Counted from the stretch's first letter, positions 1-13,865 are shown. The stretch is DNA of 64,000 nucleotides from Bombus terrestris (GCF_910591885.1 NC_063285.1:9705395-9769394), one strand, 5' to 3'. Program-made: numbers and translations. Notes: a model not told the origin generated them from the sequence alone.

Positions 1-449
1 CACAAACGAATATAAATAATTAATATATTATTTATCATAATAGACACATAATTTCCTCTTGACAAACCCGATGCAGCTCGTACAGTTGAATTTAGTTTTT
101 GTGTGATCGTATTTTACGTATTTATTCATGCGAAGGAAATTGTAGAAACTGAGTATGTAACCGTATTTGTAATTATAATATCGCACACTGTTGTTGAACA
201 AAATATTCCAGCTTATGTTAATTGTTATCTTCTACTTTATGACGCTACTTTAAAACAATTATTTCCATTACAAACTCCGGAATACTATGGAAATTAATTA
301 TATAAGATAAATATTCGCGTTAACATGGGAGTAATATTGATTATGTAACATCCAGCCGGCAAAATAATTTACTTTCCCGAATTTTCCATAACAGAATTCT
401 CCCACTGCATGTAATTAACAATATTTTTCTAAACGACTCGTTAAATCTA
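1..449. other. AT-rich intronic DNA, nothing recognised
   Basis: A short open frame at 103-297 has no recognisable domain and is probably chance. The segment ends where a mariner-type inverted repeat starts. Confidence 0.5.
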
Positions 450-2257
450 TTGGGTTGGCAACTAAGTGATTTTGCGGATTTTGTCATTACCACCTTATGT
501 TCCTGCAACCTAACGACCATTATTGAAAACTAACTTGGCATTTGTACAATAATTTATTGATTAATAATATCGGCAGACAGTAGGTGGTATATTATAATAA
601 ATTTCAACTCGTACAATTTTCAGATTTTTATTATTAATTTTTAATATTGTTTTTAGTATTAATTTTGAGTATTTTTATCGTAATCCAAATTTTGCCAACG
701 ATTCTGAAAATTAGGAACCCGGTTTGTTTCACCACAGAACCATAGGACTTTATTTTAATGCGACCAAACAGTCTTTGTAACTATTGGCTTGGCAACTTAG
801 TGATTGCAGGTTTTGTCATTACCACCTTATGACAAAACCCGCAATCACTTAGTTGCCAACTCAATGCACTGTTCCTGCAACCTAACGACCATTATTGAAA
901 ACTAACTTGGCATTTGTACAATAATTTATTGATTAATAATATCGGCAGACAGTAGGTGGTATATTATAATAAATTTCAACTCGTACAATTTTCAGATTTT
1001 TATTATTAATTTTTAATATTGTTTTTAGTATTAATTTTGAGTATTTTTATCGTAATCCAAATTCTTCCAACGATTCTGAAAATTAGGAACGCGGTTTGTT
1101 TCACCACAGAACCTTGACTTTAATGGACTTTATTTTAATGCGACCAAACAGTCTTTGCAACTATTGGCTTGGCAACTTAGTGATTGCAGGTTTTGTCATT
1201 ACCACCTTATGACAAAACCCGCAATCACTTAGTTGCCAACTCAATGCACTGTTCCTACACCCTAACGACCATTATTGAAAACTAACTTGGCATTTGTACA
1301 ATAATTTATTGATTAATAATATCGACAGACAGTAGGTGGTATATTATAATAAATTTCAACTCGTACAATTTTCAGATTTTTATTATTAATTTTTAATATT
1401 GTTTTTAGTATTAATTTTGAGTATTTTTATCGTAATCCAAATTTTGCCAACGATTCTGAAAATTAGGAACCCGGTTTGTTTCACCACAGAACCATAGGAC
1501 TTTATTTTAATGCGACCAAACAGTCTTTGTAACTATTGGCTTGGCAACTTAGTGATTGCAGGTTTTGTCATTACCACCTTATGACAAAACCCGCAATCAC
1601 TTAGTTGCCAACTCAATGCACTGTTCCTACACCCTAACGACCATTATTGAAAACTAACTTGGCATTTGTACAATAATTTATTGATTAATAATATCGACAG
1701 ACAGTAGGTGGTATATTATAATAAATTTCAACTCGTACAATTTTCAGATTTTTATTATTAATTTTTAATATTGTTTTTAGTATTAATTTTGAGTATTTTT
1801 ATCGTAATCCAAATTTTGCCAACGATTCTGAAAATTAGGAACCCGGTTTGTTTCACCACAGAACCATAGGACTTTATTTTATTGCGACCAAACAGTCTTT
1901 GTAACTATTGGCTTGGCAACTTAGTGATTGCGGGTTTTGTCATTACCACCTTATGACAAAACCCGCAATCACTTAGTTGTCAACTCAATGCACTGTTCCT
2001 ACACCCTAACGACCATTATTGAAAACTAACTTGGCATTTGTACAATAATTTATTGATTAATAATATCGACAGACAGTAGGTGTGGTATAATTTTGAGATC
2101 AAAGTAAAATCTGTTTTATTACGAGCATACTGATACCAATACTACGTGAATTGTGCTTTGTAAAATTGCACTAATATTAGTTTTATGTTATTAATACTAC
2201 TCTTATGTGTCATTACCACCTAATGACAAAATCCGCAACCACTTAGTTGCCAAGCCA
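450..2257. mobile_element. Mariner-type MITE expanded into a 372-bp tandem array
   Basis: The left end at 450 (TTGGGTTGGCAACTAAGTGA) and the right end at 2221-2257 (reverse complement of a TTGGCAACTAAGTGGTTGCGG-like end) are mariner inverted repeats of the mellifera type common in bees. Between them, head-to-head palindromes start at 789, 1169, 1541 and 1913 (spacing 380, 372, 372), each followed by the same roughly 300-bp AT-rich interior. There is no transposase reading frame. The simplest reading is unequal exchange or rolling amplification of a non-autonomous element joined end to end. Confidence 0.85.
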
Positions 2258-5200
2258 TTATATTCGCATGGAATCTTCCCAATAAAATTTTGTCTATGTT
2301 TGCCCGAGAGTTGGAAGATCGTTTATTAATCAGCCACGCCGCTAATTAATAAAATTATCCAAAATTACGATCTACAGTCGCCACGAGCAAGAGAATATTA
2401 AAAATACCAAATACAAAGAATCTTAAATTGTACAAAGATCACAGTCCACGTGAGAAAGTGCGTCTTCGTCGATATCTGCGTCACGTGAAAAACAAGGATT
2501 CACGTGCAAGTGACCAATTACGAAATATTCAGCTATTTCTCTATTCTTCTGCCCTGCAAATACCACGGTCAGCTATAGTCAGCGACATTTCTAGGGACCT
2601 GGTGGAACCCGATTAGCTGTTCTCTTTGTCTCGCCCTCGCGAAACACAGGATTCGCTGCAGTCAGACGCAGAGCCAGTGTCACGTAGATGCTGCAGCTAA
2701 TATCCCGCTGCCGATAATTAGAGAAGCGTAGTTGGCGGCTTTCTTATTGACGTCGGTCCCAGGGGAATCCTCCTTTCTGATAACGTATCGGCCTCTGCAC
2801 CGCTCGGATTTCGTTGCAGAAGGCTGGATCCGAGTATGGCGAATGTAATATCTCACACGTGATCTTCCGTTCCTCGTTACTCGGTGTGCACACTGTAAAT
2901 AGAAGCGGATAATCACAATCCCGTGAGCATCGGAGAATTGGAAGAAACAGAGATGACGATAATTGCAATTAGGGTGGAGCCGGTGCGCTGCCACTTTCAC
3001 GGCGGTTTGCTGCGTCGATACAACCCTCGATTATCGAGCTTTGGAGTAGCTGCTTTCGAGGATTCAACGATACATTGTGTGGTATTACGAGCGGGATCTC
3101 CTTTTTTTCCATTTTCTTCTTTTTTTTTTTTCTCTCTCTCGTTGCTCGAAGGGCGAGATTGGTATTTTTGCGGTCGCTGTGTGATGGATGGCTGCAATTA
3201 CAGAAATATATCGTGTTAGCGGACCGAGGTTTTTAAGATAGAAGAGGCAAACGCGAGAGCGACGGCTGTACTTGGTCCGCGTTCGTTTTTCATTCGCTTC
3301 CTATTATTTTCTCGTACGTTTGATTGATACGTCGAACTTTCGCCGATCAGAAGATTTTGCTTCTAACGTTTGCAACGGTGTACATCGACATATAATATCG
3401 TGCAATGCAATAATTAAAATAATGGAACCAGCAAGTTGCATTTTCAAACGATCGTTCTCTTGCCTGCCGATCGAACACGATCAATGAAATCGAACCGAAA
3501 CAGACCAATTTACTTCGGATATTTTACCTACCACAACCTTCTTGCCTTCTGCTTTCTCGTTTCCTGTACAAATACATGAAAAGCCGCGGTTTAATGATCG
3601 TAATTCAATGACGTAACAGCCAGAAACGGGAGGACGTAGATCTCGCTCGTAGCGCGATCTTCAGTCATAAAGATCGGTAACGGAAAACTCGTCTCGCCGG
3701 TGTGCACCGGAAAAAAAGTGCATAATTTAAGCGGCTGACCACCGGTACAGCTTATCTGGGGAACAAATAAGCGACCTGGGGCCAGTACTGCGGAGAGGGA
3801 CGACAGAGATGCGACGTAGCAAAGTAGAACACGCGCCGTGTGTGCAATGAATACATCTGCATATACTTGCGTACATGTGTGTACACCTACACGCGTACAA
3901 CGTTACGTACAGCGAGAGTCAAAAGTGAGTATACCCTTTAGAAAAATCAAGTTCGCCTAACAATGCCTTACACACGTGTACGGTCGATTTTCTTGCGCAT
4001 TTCCACGAGCAAGCAGCTTTAATGTTCAATCTACCATTTCTTTTGCAATGCGTGGCACGCGGTCGTTTGCGTCTCTAAATTTCGTGGTCTTCTCCCCTAT
4101 AACTCGCACGAGGTAGCCTGGCGCCCGTGTGTTCGGTTTGAGGATCACTGTGCGCCCCGCTGCTTAGGCCGACCTCCTTTCACTCGTGTAAGGAGGGCTG
4201 CCCGCGTGCAGGCGTATTTTGGTCGCTCTTTAATCGCCGATAACCAAAGAAGAAAGCCGAAAACGCGATTTTTGTATTCTTGATTTTCGTTTTATTTTGG
4301 CTCCAAGAATCAGCCCTTAAATTTTCTGACACCTGTAGCCAAACACCCTGTACATAACAAGCCTATTTATACGCGTGTTTTAATTTCCATCGTACATCTG
4401 CATACTTCCTACACGTGCAATACGGTACACCTGGCATACACACTTTATGCTTGTTCACTTTTCAATTTACACAAGCAGGGGTGTAAGAGTTTTTGAATAA
4501 ATTCCACGGCTTTGAGGCGCCTATACTCGCAACTGACTCTCGCTATGCGAAATCAAGCAGGTTCGAGTGTACTTGACAAGAACGTGGAAACTCGATTCTC
4601 TGGAAAACCAGGTTCCCGGACAATAAAATGTTATTTTCCATTTTCTACTTATTTTGGCGCGTGCAGCCGAGCACCGCGTACCCGGCTGACCGCGTTACGC
4701 CCAACGACCTGTAGACGCGCGTGTTACAGCATTGCGGAACGTACTCGCGCGAACGCTAGCGTATAGATTTCGAGTTCACGATGCCGCAGCCTCCTCCTTC
4801 TCTCTTTCGCCCTGATTTCACCTACGATGCAGCTGCACCAGATACTACGTTCCGCTGGTCGCGATACTTATCGGCCAATTCTACTTCTGCTGAATATCTA
4901 GCGCGTTAATCTGCCCTCGCCAGGGATATCGTGCGCGTTATCCCGTGAAACGGGTGACTAATTTAGCGCGCGCCACGATTATCATAACGAGAGTGCAGGA
5001 AGGTTTTAAAGCGCCACTTTTATCGCTCTTACTTCCTACGGCCGGGGAGTGTGTTTTTCGGGCTTAAAGGCCAGGCTGATGGAAGGGTTGATTTATTTTT
5101 GAGATGCGGCAAAATGGGCTTGCTTTGCACAACGATGTGCAACGAGGCGGAGCGTGTGGGTGTTAAGATGTCTGTGTGGGGCTTTATACGTCGAGGTTTC

Positions 5201-6063
5201 TCACATAGACCAACGTACCTCAGGTTTGCAAAAGTTGGCAAAATTATGCAAATTTATCAAAGTCTGAGAATCCGTATGATAAAATTAAAGGGCGTAGAGA
5301 AAATTAAAATTGTAATATCAAATTTATAAAATTCGCACGCATTACGAAACTATGTTTCTCGCGAAATCTTCTTTCAGATATCGTTTTTCATAGCTGACGT
5401 AGTGACGCGAATGCTACACGTACGAGCATTGCACAGCGAATGCACGTGCGTACGACTTTCTCACCGACGATAATTTCCAATTCCGCGAGTGGCAAACATA
5501 GCTACGTAGTATACAATTTAATTTCCACCCGCTGTATAAACATTTTGTCCTAAGAACATGGCAGCGTTACGTTGTGCAACGAGATAAAGCAAAATGGCAA
5601 GACACAGAGTGGAAAAACATTGAACGGCCGATTTGGTTTATGCGAAAGAAATATCGTGCTATTGTAAGGCGATTCTTTTTCATTTTCACACGCCGTTCGG
5701 GATGCAGTTTTCCATGTTTAGCTCCATCTTCATTCATGTCTCATAAAACACAAGGTGTTTCTTAAATTTATATTTATAAAAGCTTTTTTGTTCAAACAGC
5801 CAATGGACGCAATCGCGCTTCCTGCCCAGCCGGTAATTAACAAATTTCTATTTTTATTAGCTGTTAATGTTTCATACCGACATCGATGATTCCTTTTCCG
5901 TTGTCTCATCTTATTTTCGAATTTCCGCCGATAAGCATTCGCCAGTGAATTTACTATTCTCTACACTTCTGCCATTTCAGTCTCGTTCTCTGTGTCTTTA
6001 CAATGCAGCGGCAACACGTTTGTTCACATTGTTTCGCATTTCAACGCTTTCTATTTCTATTAT
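2258..6063. other. Intronic DNA, mixed AT-rich and CpG-rich, no gene recognised
   Basis: CpG-rich blocks occur around 2600-3700 and 4000-5300. A C/T-rich run lies at about 3104-3140. Short open frames (for example 2923-3219, 4512-4766 and 5051-5329) show no known domain. An ACACCCTGTA motif at about 4343 resembles ends of degraded insect repeats, but no second end was found. Confidence 0.5.
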
Positions 6064-6138
6064 AGTTGGCAACTAAGTGATTGCGGCTTTTGTCATTACC
6101 ATGTTATGGTAAAATCCGCAGTCACTTAGTTGCCAACT
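6064..6138. mobile_element. Mariner palindrome MITE
   Basis: Two head-to-head mariner inverted repeats, AGTTGGCAACTAAGTGATTG and its near reverse complement, are separated by a short loop (ATTACCATGTTATGG). The element consists almost only of its two ends and cannot encode transposase. Confidence 0.85.
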
Positions 6139-7774
6139 CGATAGTTACAGTATAAACATTTATGCTATTTTAAGTACATATTTCTAAATATTTATATCAC
6201 GTTACAGACGTATTTATGAATATTTCTAGTAGTGGGAGAAGCTTGACAATTCCGAATATAAAATTCTCTTATCTCGATTATTCTCTGAAATATATAATTT
6301 CAATTCAAAGATTTTCAACAACTCGTGCGACTTACTGTAATAAAGTTTACGCCATTGGTAGGCAAATTTTATGCACAATACTAAGTTCGTAGTGCTTGGA
6401 TGTAATATACACGAAAGGAACAAATAATCAAGTTAAAAGTTTCAACCACTTTGGACTTCGATATGAAGTTCCACGAAGAACTAATTGTATTAAAGGAGAG
6501 TTGCGAAGAATAAACGCATGAAGGATGGTTTTCGCAAGTAAAATTAAATGGAATTCCCATTTCCCTTTGTTTATTTCCTACGGTATATCTTTCCTTTTAT
6601 TTCATATTTATTTCATTTGCCAACATTTGCAACTCCATCGACTGTTTATCTTTAATCGTCAGTCCCATCAGCTACGATAATTCAATTTATCATTTCCATA
6701 GATAACACGGGGACAGACAAATTATTTGATATTTGCAAGAAAAGAAAGAAAAATAAAAAGTCGTACGATTGGCGAAAGTTAACGCCCAATGTCCAATTCT
6801 GTTTGCTCGAGTTGATCGATTTACGCGAATAGAAGATAATCTGACACAGATTTTTGCTCAAATTATAAAGCATCGTACGCTTATTTGGCTTTCAAACGCT
6901 TCAGAGTATCCGAAATGTATAACAATGCTATTGGAAAATATCAGAAGCTATCGGCAATTAACGTGTGCGTATATATATATCATACAATCCCTAATTGTTG
7001 CGTCCATTGTAGCAGATTTATCTGGTCTTCTAATTTAGAATCAAACTACGTTATTATACTAAGCTACGGCGTTCAGTTGCATGTCCAACTTTACAGCGAT
7101 ATCATCTTTTTGCAACTATATACAACTCCATTACCCCGAACAAAGTATTTCGCAGAATGTGCACACCACACAGAGTTACGTCTACACGGGGAAACTCGAT
7201 TGCACGACAACGGATTTATGCGAGAGAACGAGGCAAACCTCGTGGAATTTCGAAGTGTAATAAAATATAACAAACCGACGAAATGCGTAGAATATCTCTT
7301 ATCTTACCTCGCTCGTGTATTATCCCGGAAATTTGCGATTAAAAAATTGTTTGCGAAAGTATAATAGCGCAAACGCTGGGCTAACGTAATACGAACGAAC
7401 TGTACGCGAGTTTCTATTTTGTGTATATTGTATTTTTTTTTTTTTTTTTTTTTAAGTAAAATACATAACAAGTTTAGGGGAATGCAAAGCAAACATAATA
7501 GTAAATTTCATTCATATTACTTTTTACTGAAATTTCCAGTTTCTATGGTAAATGGTAATTCATTGTTTTTCATTTTTTCATATTTATTCAAGTTTTGGAT
7601 AGCTGCGTAGCTAACTGGTTCATCTCGATATTATCAGCTCGCGGTAAACTTTTCGTAAACGCGCGTACTATCGTGTTGGCAACAAGTTACATATAAGCAA
7701 AAATATAAATAATAAATAAAAATACTAAGGAATGTATCAGAGAAATATAGACGCGTAAGAGAAGCAAAGAAACG
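6139..7774. other. AT-rich intronic DNA, no gene recognised
   Basis: It contains a 20-odd-nt poly-T run at about 7432-7453. The open frame at 6885-7364 (159 codons) has no recognisable domain, low-information composition and no flanking splice signals of note. Confidence 0.5.
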
Positions 7775-8412
7775 TTGGCAAGTAAGTGATTGCGGATTTT
7801 GCCATTACCATCTTATGAGAAAATCCGTAGTCACTTAGTTGCCAATCCAAAAATGTTCGAAAATTAAACAACTCGAAGCAAATAATTGTGAATAACCCAT
7901 AAAGGTACAAAAATGTCCATCAAGGTTTAAAACGTTCAACGACAAAAAATGGAATAAAATTATAAATATATTGGGTTAGAAACAGGATTTTCCAAAATTA
8001 AACAACTCGAAGCAAACAATTGTGAATAACCCATAAAGGTACAAAAATGTCCATCAAGGTTTAAAACGTTCAACGACAAAAAATTGAATAAAATTATAAA
8101 TATATTGGGTTAGAAACAGGATTTTCCAAAATTAAACAACTCGAAGCACACAATTACCAAGCAAATGCCATAAAATGGTAATGGCAAAATCTGCAATCAC
8201 TTGGTTGACAACCCAATGTATTGCACAATTTTATTTTATTTTTGTCGTTGATCGTTTTAAATCTCAATGGATATTTTTGTACCTTTATGGTTTATTCACA
8301 ATTGTTTCCTTCGAGTTGTTTAATTTTCGAACATTCTTGGATTGGCAACTAAACGATTGCGGATCTTGCCATTACCATTTTATGACAAAATCCGCAATCA
8401 CTTGGTTGCCAA
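7775..8412. mobile_element. Composite inverted-repeat element with mariner palindromes at both ends
   Basis: Mariner palindromes lie at 7775-7845 and 8341-8412. Inside them, about 130 bp of left-arm sequence (starting CCAATCCAAAAATGTTCG) recurs as the reverse complement before the right palindrome, giving arms of roughly 200 bp. Within the left half a segment of about 124 bp (ATTGTGAATAACCCATAAAG to AACAACTCGAAGC) is tandemly repeated at 7886 and 8019. A third, partial mariner end is at about 8160-8214. A transcript through this region could fold into a long hairpin. Confidence 0.8.
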
Positions 8413-9752
8413 CGCGATATAATCGCAGCAATCGTTTCTCAGCTTCGACGCTTCCCAGTTTCGAAATTGCTGCGAGGCATCAGGGTAGCTCGTTATCTCG
8501 CTCGTTGCCGAGCATCTTGGCTTCTCTGGATCGCGAACGAAAGGCTTGTTTTACCTTGGCACAGCTAGAGACGACGATGCACGCGTGATGCAGTTAGGCG
8601 TATGCAAATGGCCGGCTGCAATTAAGTCTACGGTGCAGCCTGCATTTTTTACACGCCTTAACTCCGGAATAATTAGCGTGCGGTCACGGTTTAAATGCAA
8701 ATACCTCGGTGGCAAGGGACTTTCAGAAATGGCCGCGCTACGTTTGGTAAAAATGGCACTCCAACGATACGTGTCATAAACCGTAACAGATCATTCTTTT
8801 TCTTTCCTCTGTAAGACGACGTGATGACCAAGCAATAAACAGACAAATCGACTGAAGGAAATGGGAAATTTACGTGAAAATATCGTAATTCGAATTTCTG
8901 ACAGGTGTCAAAGACCACGTGAATGTTGTGAAGCCGCTGTTAGTTTACATTCATAAGCCTTCGTTGCTTGAAATTAAATTAATTAACGTAGAAACGATTA
9001 GAATAGAATGAAAATATTATTCTAAATTATTACGACACAAATCTGTTTTACTGCACTCGGCCTGCGTTTCCATTTAATCGTCGTTTCCGAGCTTTTCAAT
9101 TATTCTACGTATTGTAGCGTAGGGCCATCAATGTTTCGCTAATTAACATTCACTCAAAATATTCTCCCATTTGCCTATACTTGTTTGTACACGAGAATTC
9201 GTAAATCAAAATGAATAAATTAGATATGCAAATAAATGAATAAATAACGATACGACACTTTATTACCGCGCTATACAATTAGTATGACAATGTTGCGACT
9301 ATTTTCCATTAAAAATACTCAGCTGATTTTCCTACGGAAATATCTAATTTAGTTTGATAAATGTTTAGTAGGTGGAATAACGTGTTTGTACTTTAATTAT
9401 TGCGCTGATATCTACGCGCCCTGCCATTCTCTGACGCAAATAACGAATATTAATTGTTCGAATAAATTCGTAGCGGCGTGTGACGAATATTGATTTAGTC
9501 GTGATATTATTATATCGATATATCTTACAATCGAATTATTGAAGAATTCGTTTTCCAAATTGGACATTGCGCGTTACTGTTTTCGACAATTATTCTGATT
9601 TAGCGATAGATACGTTCTAATGCAGCAGTCTGCAACAGTCTGCATTGTATGAAACGGCTATATCTTAAAAAATATCTTTCGTGTCACTTGGACAGGTAAA
9701 AATTATAAAGAGATAGCACAGGTGTTTATTCCATTTGTGGAAAATTCAAATA
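8413..9752. other. Intronic DNA, no gene recognised
   Basis: The first 400 bases are CpG-rich, the rest AT-rich. Octamer motifs ATGCAAAT occur near 8602, 8695 and 9227. Nothing else is supported. Confidence 0.45.
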
Positions 9753-9938
9753 TTAAATTGTCGGAAAAGTGTCTTTTACAACGATGAATCTTTATGCAAA
9801 TATGGAACCTAATCTGTTTTATGACATGTTGTGATCTTTATTTTGATAGAACAAAGTGGATAAAATAATACAAAATGGAAAATATTGCGCGTGCATTGTT
9901 TCCTTCTAAAACGAAAGAAACTTTCCGGACGACCTGAT
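9753..9938 (-). mobile_element. MITE with GTCCGGAAAG-type ends (mariner-like), inverted copy
   Basis: The right end reads CTTTCCGGACGACCTGATA and the left end TTGTCGGAAAAGTGTC. The interior (GATCTTTATTTTGATAGAAC and following) is the reverse complement of the copy at 19918-20132. No coding capacity. Assignment to the mariner/Tc1 superfamily is inferred from terminal style and TA-like flanks. Confidence 0.75.
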
Positions 9939-12171
9939 ATCAAATACGCGCCAAGTAAGATATTTGTTATGATATTTAGAATATGGAAGATTATACGAAT
10001 TCTACCTTTTTTCCGAGGCACGTGCGAATAATTGCTGTCATTGCTGTATTTCTGAATATTTCTTCGTGAAAATTTTATACAATATTCTTCGAATGTCATA
10101 CTTTAATATACTATTGGTTTTAGCAAAGAAATCTTAACTGTATCGTCACAAATAATTCACAAAAACATGCCTTATTTTTGTACGAATTAACCTTAGCCTC
10201 CCCTTAATGCGATTCGCCTCTGGCAAATGCCAATTCTTTCGACTAGAATTTTACGCCAACATGTTTATCGAACAAAGATATTTCTAAACTGAAATTTCGT
10301 ACAACTCGGTTCAAAAACGTACAACGTACAATTCAATTGACAAAAAATGTAATTGCCAAAGGCGACATCGAGTCTATTTTCTAATTCTAAAAATCTATTT
10401 AGTTACGTAACTCATTCGTATTTAATGGGTTTGAAACTTTCTGCGTTTGATAATGTCTCAATTTCTGCTAAAACATAGTATGCGTGTGCATGATTAGCGT
10501 TTACTTTTCAACCTAGTCGTTACGTAGCAGCTGTATTTGATCGATTGACATTTCAATAGAATTATTTTCTTATTTACTTTCATTTTATTCAAATTAGAAT
10601 TCCTGCTTCTGAAAATGTTTTTCCATAAGTATCCTTCAACAGACTATCCGATAACTAAATACTATAGCAATAAAATGTATACCGTTGGTTCAATGAAAAG
10701 AAAAATAGAAAAGAAACACACCATCGTCGCGATCAAACTATTTCAACCACAAGGATCATTTAAATATTTTTTCCCAGAACGAGAAAACGAAACGATCTAA
10801 TGAAAAATCAAATACAAATTGCCTGAAAAATGATATCGTTACGAGAACGGAGTAAACCAATGTGAAATAGAAGGCTGCGACGAATTGATAAAACTGGTGC
10901 ATTTCGCGGTTACAAATCTGCTCGGCGATAATAATGAAACAGCATTAACCGCGGGAAAACAAGCGGAAATAATGTCATTTGCAGCGTTCCGTTTTCACCA
11001 GCCGCGCTTCAAACAATAGACTAAAAAACGGACGAAATAAAAATACGAGGAAAAGAAAAAAGAAAACACACAAGGGGAACAAAAAGAGCAAATATAGTCT
11101 CGTCAAACCGTCGACAATTTCTCTCGGTAATCGAGCTCGTATTGGATTAGAACTTGAAACGACGTGTATAAATCGCCTGTATCCGCTTACCATTAGTTTG
11201 GCCGGTTTTCGTTTCCGGTTCGACTCGGCCAGAAACAGGAGGAAAAGAGACAGTTCGTCGTTAATAATTATCATGGCGAACGAACTGAAAAGCCCGCGGA
11301 TTATGCTCGGTATATCGGCGAGCTCGTTACGCGCACCGGGGATTAAGACGCGGCAAACGACACTTTATTTTTATTGTTTGCGGGTAAAGGGCGCAGGCGA
11401 GTCTGCGGCATCGTATAATTATGCCCGGGTTACACACCGGATTAAATACACGTCCGGCCCTGTGTATCTTACATTTACGCCGGATTAACGCCAATTATAA
11501 TCTCATTGCACACCTTCGCTCTTTACGCGCGCAAGGGTTAACGAAGTTACGTATTAACGAGAAATCAGAGATAGGAATATGTTGCTGTTTGCCCGATTAT
11601 CGTTTGTTGGCCATGCGGTTTATCCAAGTTCGCCTATGGCACAGCCATCGCACACACAAAACGTAGTACACCGTGAACAACGCGAGTAACGTTGCGTCGA
11701 ACCAGGCGTTCCGTCGTACAGTTCATTTTACAAACGTAGAATTAACAGTTTGGAAAATTCTCCTTTGGAATGCTCTCGCGGACGAGAGAATTTTTCAGCG
11801 AACGATGAACCGATCTTTCGACATTGCGCGACCTGCAGCCCTCAGAGGGAAACAGCCAGTTCACTGGGATTAATTTTTCTTTGAAATTGCACCCCCAGAC
11901 GCGAATTTCCCTCGTATTAAATAGGTTTTATTCGTTTGCCGAGCAACGCGCTAAGAATTGCCAAATCCTTGCCACGCGAGCTTTGTGTTGGTTGGGTCTG
12001 CGTGTTATCCTACGTTCACTCGGGTCAACTTTCGTTTCAAAGAAGATCAATTTGAATCGCGTTTCGGTTTCCACTGGCTGCTGACGAGACCACGGGACTT
12101 TAACCACAAGCCTGCTGTTTCATTCACATCAAAGTAACCTAGCTTTTTTTTCTTTCTTTGTGTCATTGCAG
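9939..12171. other. Upstream neurexin intron, no further exon recognised
   Basis: AT-rich to about 10900, then a CpG-rich block (10960-12080). Open frames at 10979-11488 and 11824-12084 are in the same strand as neurexin but do not resemble LNS or EGF sequence. The last 25 bases are the pyrimidine tract and acceptor of the LNS2 exon. Confidence 0.55.
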
Positions 12172-12332
12172 GACAGGGAGATGATTATCTGACCGTATCT
12201 CTGAGAGACGGAGGGGCAGCCGTGGGCATGACGTTGGCTAAAGGAAGATTAGATCTGCACATAAAGCCAGTCCGAATCCGGTTCGACGATAATCAGTGGC
12301 ACAAGATCATCGTCCTGAGGAAGGTTCAAGAG
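12172..12332 (+). CDS. Nrx-1: Neurexin-1 (alpha) internal exon: core of laminin-G/LNS domain 2
   Basis: Alpha-neurexin is a presynaptic single-pass adhesion receptor that binds neuroligins and other partners through LNS and EGF domains. The exon is 161 nt. A pyrimidine tract ending in TTGCAG (AG at 12170-12171) precedes it and a GTAAAT donor follows at 12333. The first two bases (GA) would complete a Gly codon begun in the previous exon. The next 53 codons are open and start QGDDYLTVSLRDGG. The last part contains KGRLDLHIKP, then RFDDNQWHKI and the end LRKVQE. The DDxxWH motif and the LRDG strand are hallmarks of neurexin LNS domains, and ending just after the (R)xxQ segment matches splice site 2 in LNS2. 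The exon ends in phase 0. An alternative acceptor at CAG 12174-12176 is possible but would lose the GQGDDY context. Neighbouring exons are outside the window upstream and 28.3 kb away downstream. Family assignment is near certain; exact borders are inferred from splice signals. Confidence 0.93.
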
Positions 12333-13865
12333 GTAAATGAGATTCATTCGTTTCATCTGGTTTGCACAGGCTCGTGAAATGCATTGAATTTTATGAAAAT
12401 TACAAGCGACCAATGATACGACGAGTAGTCGTGAGTACTCCGACACTTGTTTACTTTTCACACACATTTTCCAATTGAATGTACAGTGTCGTACCGACGA
12501 ATAAAACCTGTGCATTTTCTATTATTAACTTATAACTATCACGTGGTAAAATTGGTTTCAAATAATTAATGGATACGAAATAAAATAATCTCATTCAGAT
12601 TAACAAATATTGACGAGTATAAAATACAATAATTTCATCTTTTACAACGAGACTGATTGTAGCATAATAATTCGACAAAATTTTTCAACGAAACGTTCGC
12701 GCAAAAGTTATTCGTCCTCAGACTTTAAAATACACATCAAACAAGAAAGCTTCTTCGAAATTAACGCCGCCACTAGTTTAAGAAATAATTACTTGATATT
12801 AGTGGAAACTTGGACGAAAGGCTCAGCCTTAAACGAAAAAATGACTCTCTTTTGATTTAATTTTGTACGATGATCTCGGCGAAATTTCGGTATCGTGTCG
12901 CTATTGTGAACGCCCCTTGCGTCTCGGGCATCGTCGCGATGCTGCCTATTGCAACAATAAAATTCTATTACGTGTTGTTTCTATAAGCAGACGATATGTA
13001 TCGCTTCTGGTCATTAGTTCACTCATTAATTTATACAGTTTGCTAACATTCGTGTGCTGTTACTGTAAATTGACTAAAGTATACCTGTAAGCCACTTACC
13101 TTTTCCGGTAATTTCGTGTCGCACGTGTAATTTACTACTTTGCCGTGGATCAAAATCGACGAAGCTTCCACAGGGAAAGAGCCTGCCGCTTCTAGCGTGC
13201 ATTCAATTGAATATTTTAAATCGCTCGTCACACGCGCTCCCGTTTCCTCCATGTTTTATTCAACGCCGAAGCGAATAATAAGCTTCTGCTTGCGCGCATC
13301 CAGCCCTTTTAATAATGATTCTCCAGGAAGGCAGAGAGCTTAACAAGTTTTGGGAATATACTTGCACGCTGGCGTACTTCTGCATTCGCAAACAAACCGC
13401 CTGCTCTCTCCGTATTTGCTGCGTGTCTTCTACCTTTTTTTCGCGCCAGTTTATGGATTTTCGTTCGTCGTTGTAAAAATCGCTCAGAAACACGACCACG
13501 GTCCTCTTTAAATTGAAATTGATATTGCAGTCTGGTGTTACGAAGCCAGCGAACGGATAACGTTATTTTCGAAAAACACTTTCCTCGAGTATTTATAATT
13601 AAACTGCGAGTGCTTAGAGAATTTCCGATCACACGTAACGTAATTATTGATATTTGTTCCTTAGCAATCGTTCATCAAGTACATGTATTTTGTAGCCGAC
13701 GCCAGAAACGCAGAGATTCGTGGAGATAAAGAAAGAACAGTTTTCGAATTCCTACGAAATTCTTTATCTTTCATCGCGTATTTAATCAGAAGATTATCAA
13801 TGATAATAATTACATAGGCCTCTTATGGGATATTTATGCGAATTCACGTGTTTTTAGTATGCGCT
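12333..13865. other. Proximal intron, no gene recognised
   Basis: The donor GTAAAT is followed by AT-rich DNA, then a mixed block. Overlapping open frames on both strands (13043-13632) are low-information and mutually antisense. No element ends were identified. Confidence 0.45.

Noticed and set aside
10979..11488. 169-codon + strand open frame upstream of the LNS2 exon
   Set aside because: Basic low-complexity start, no LNS or EGF cysteines, no paired splice sites.
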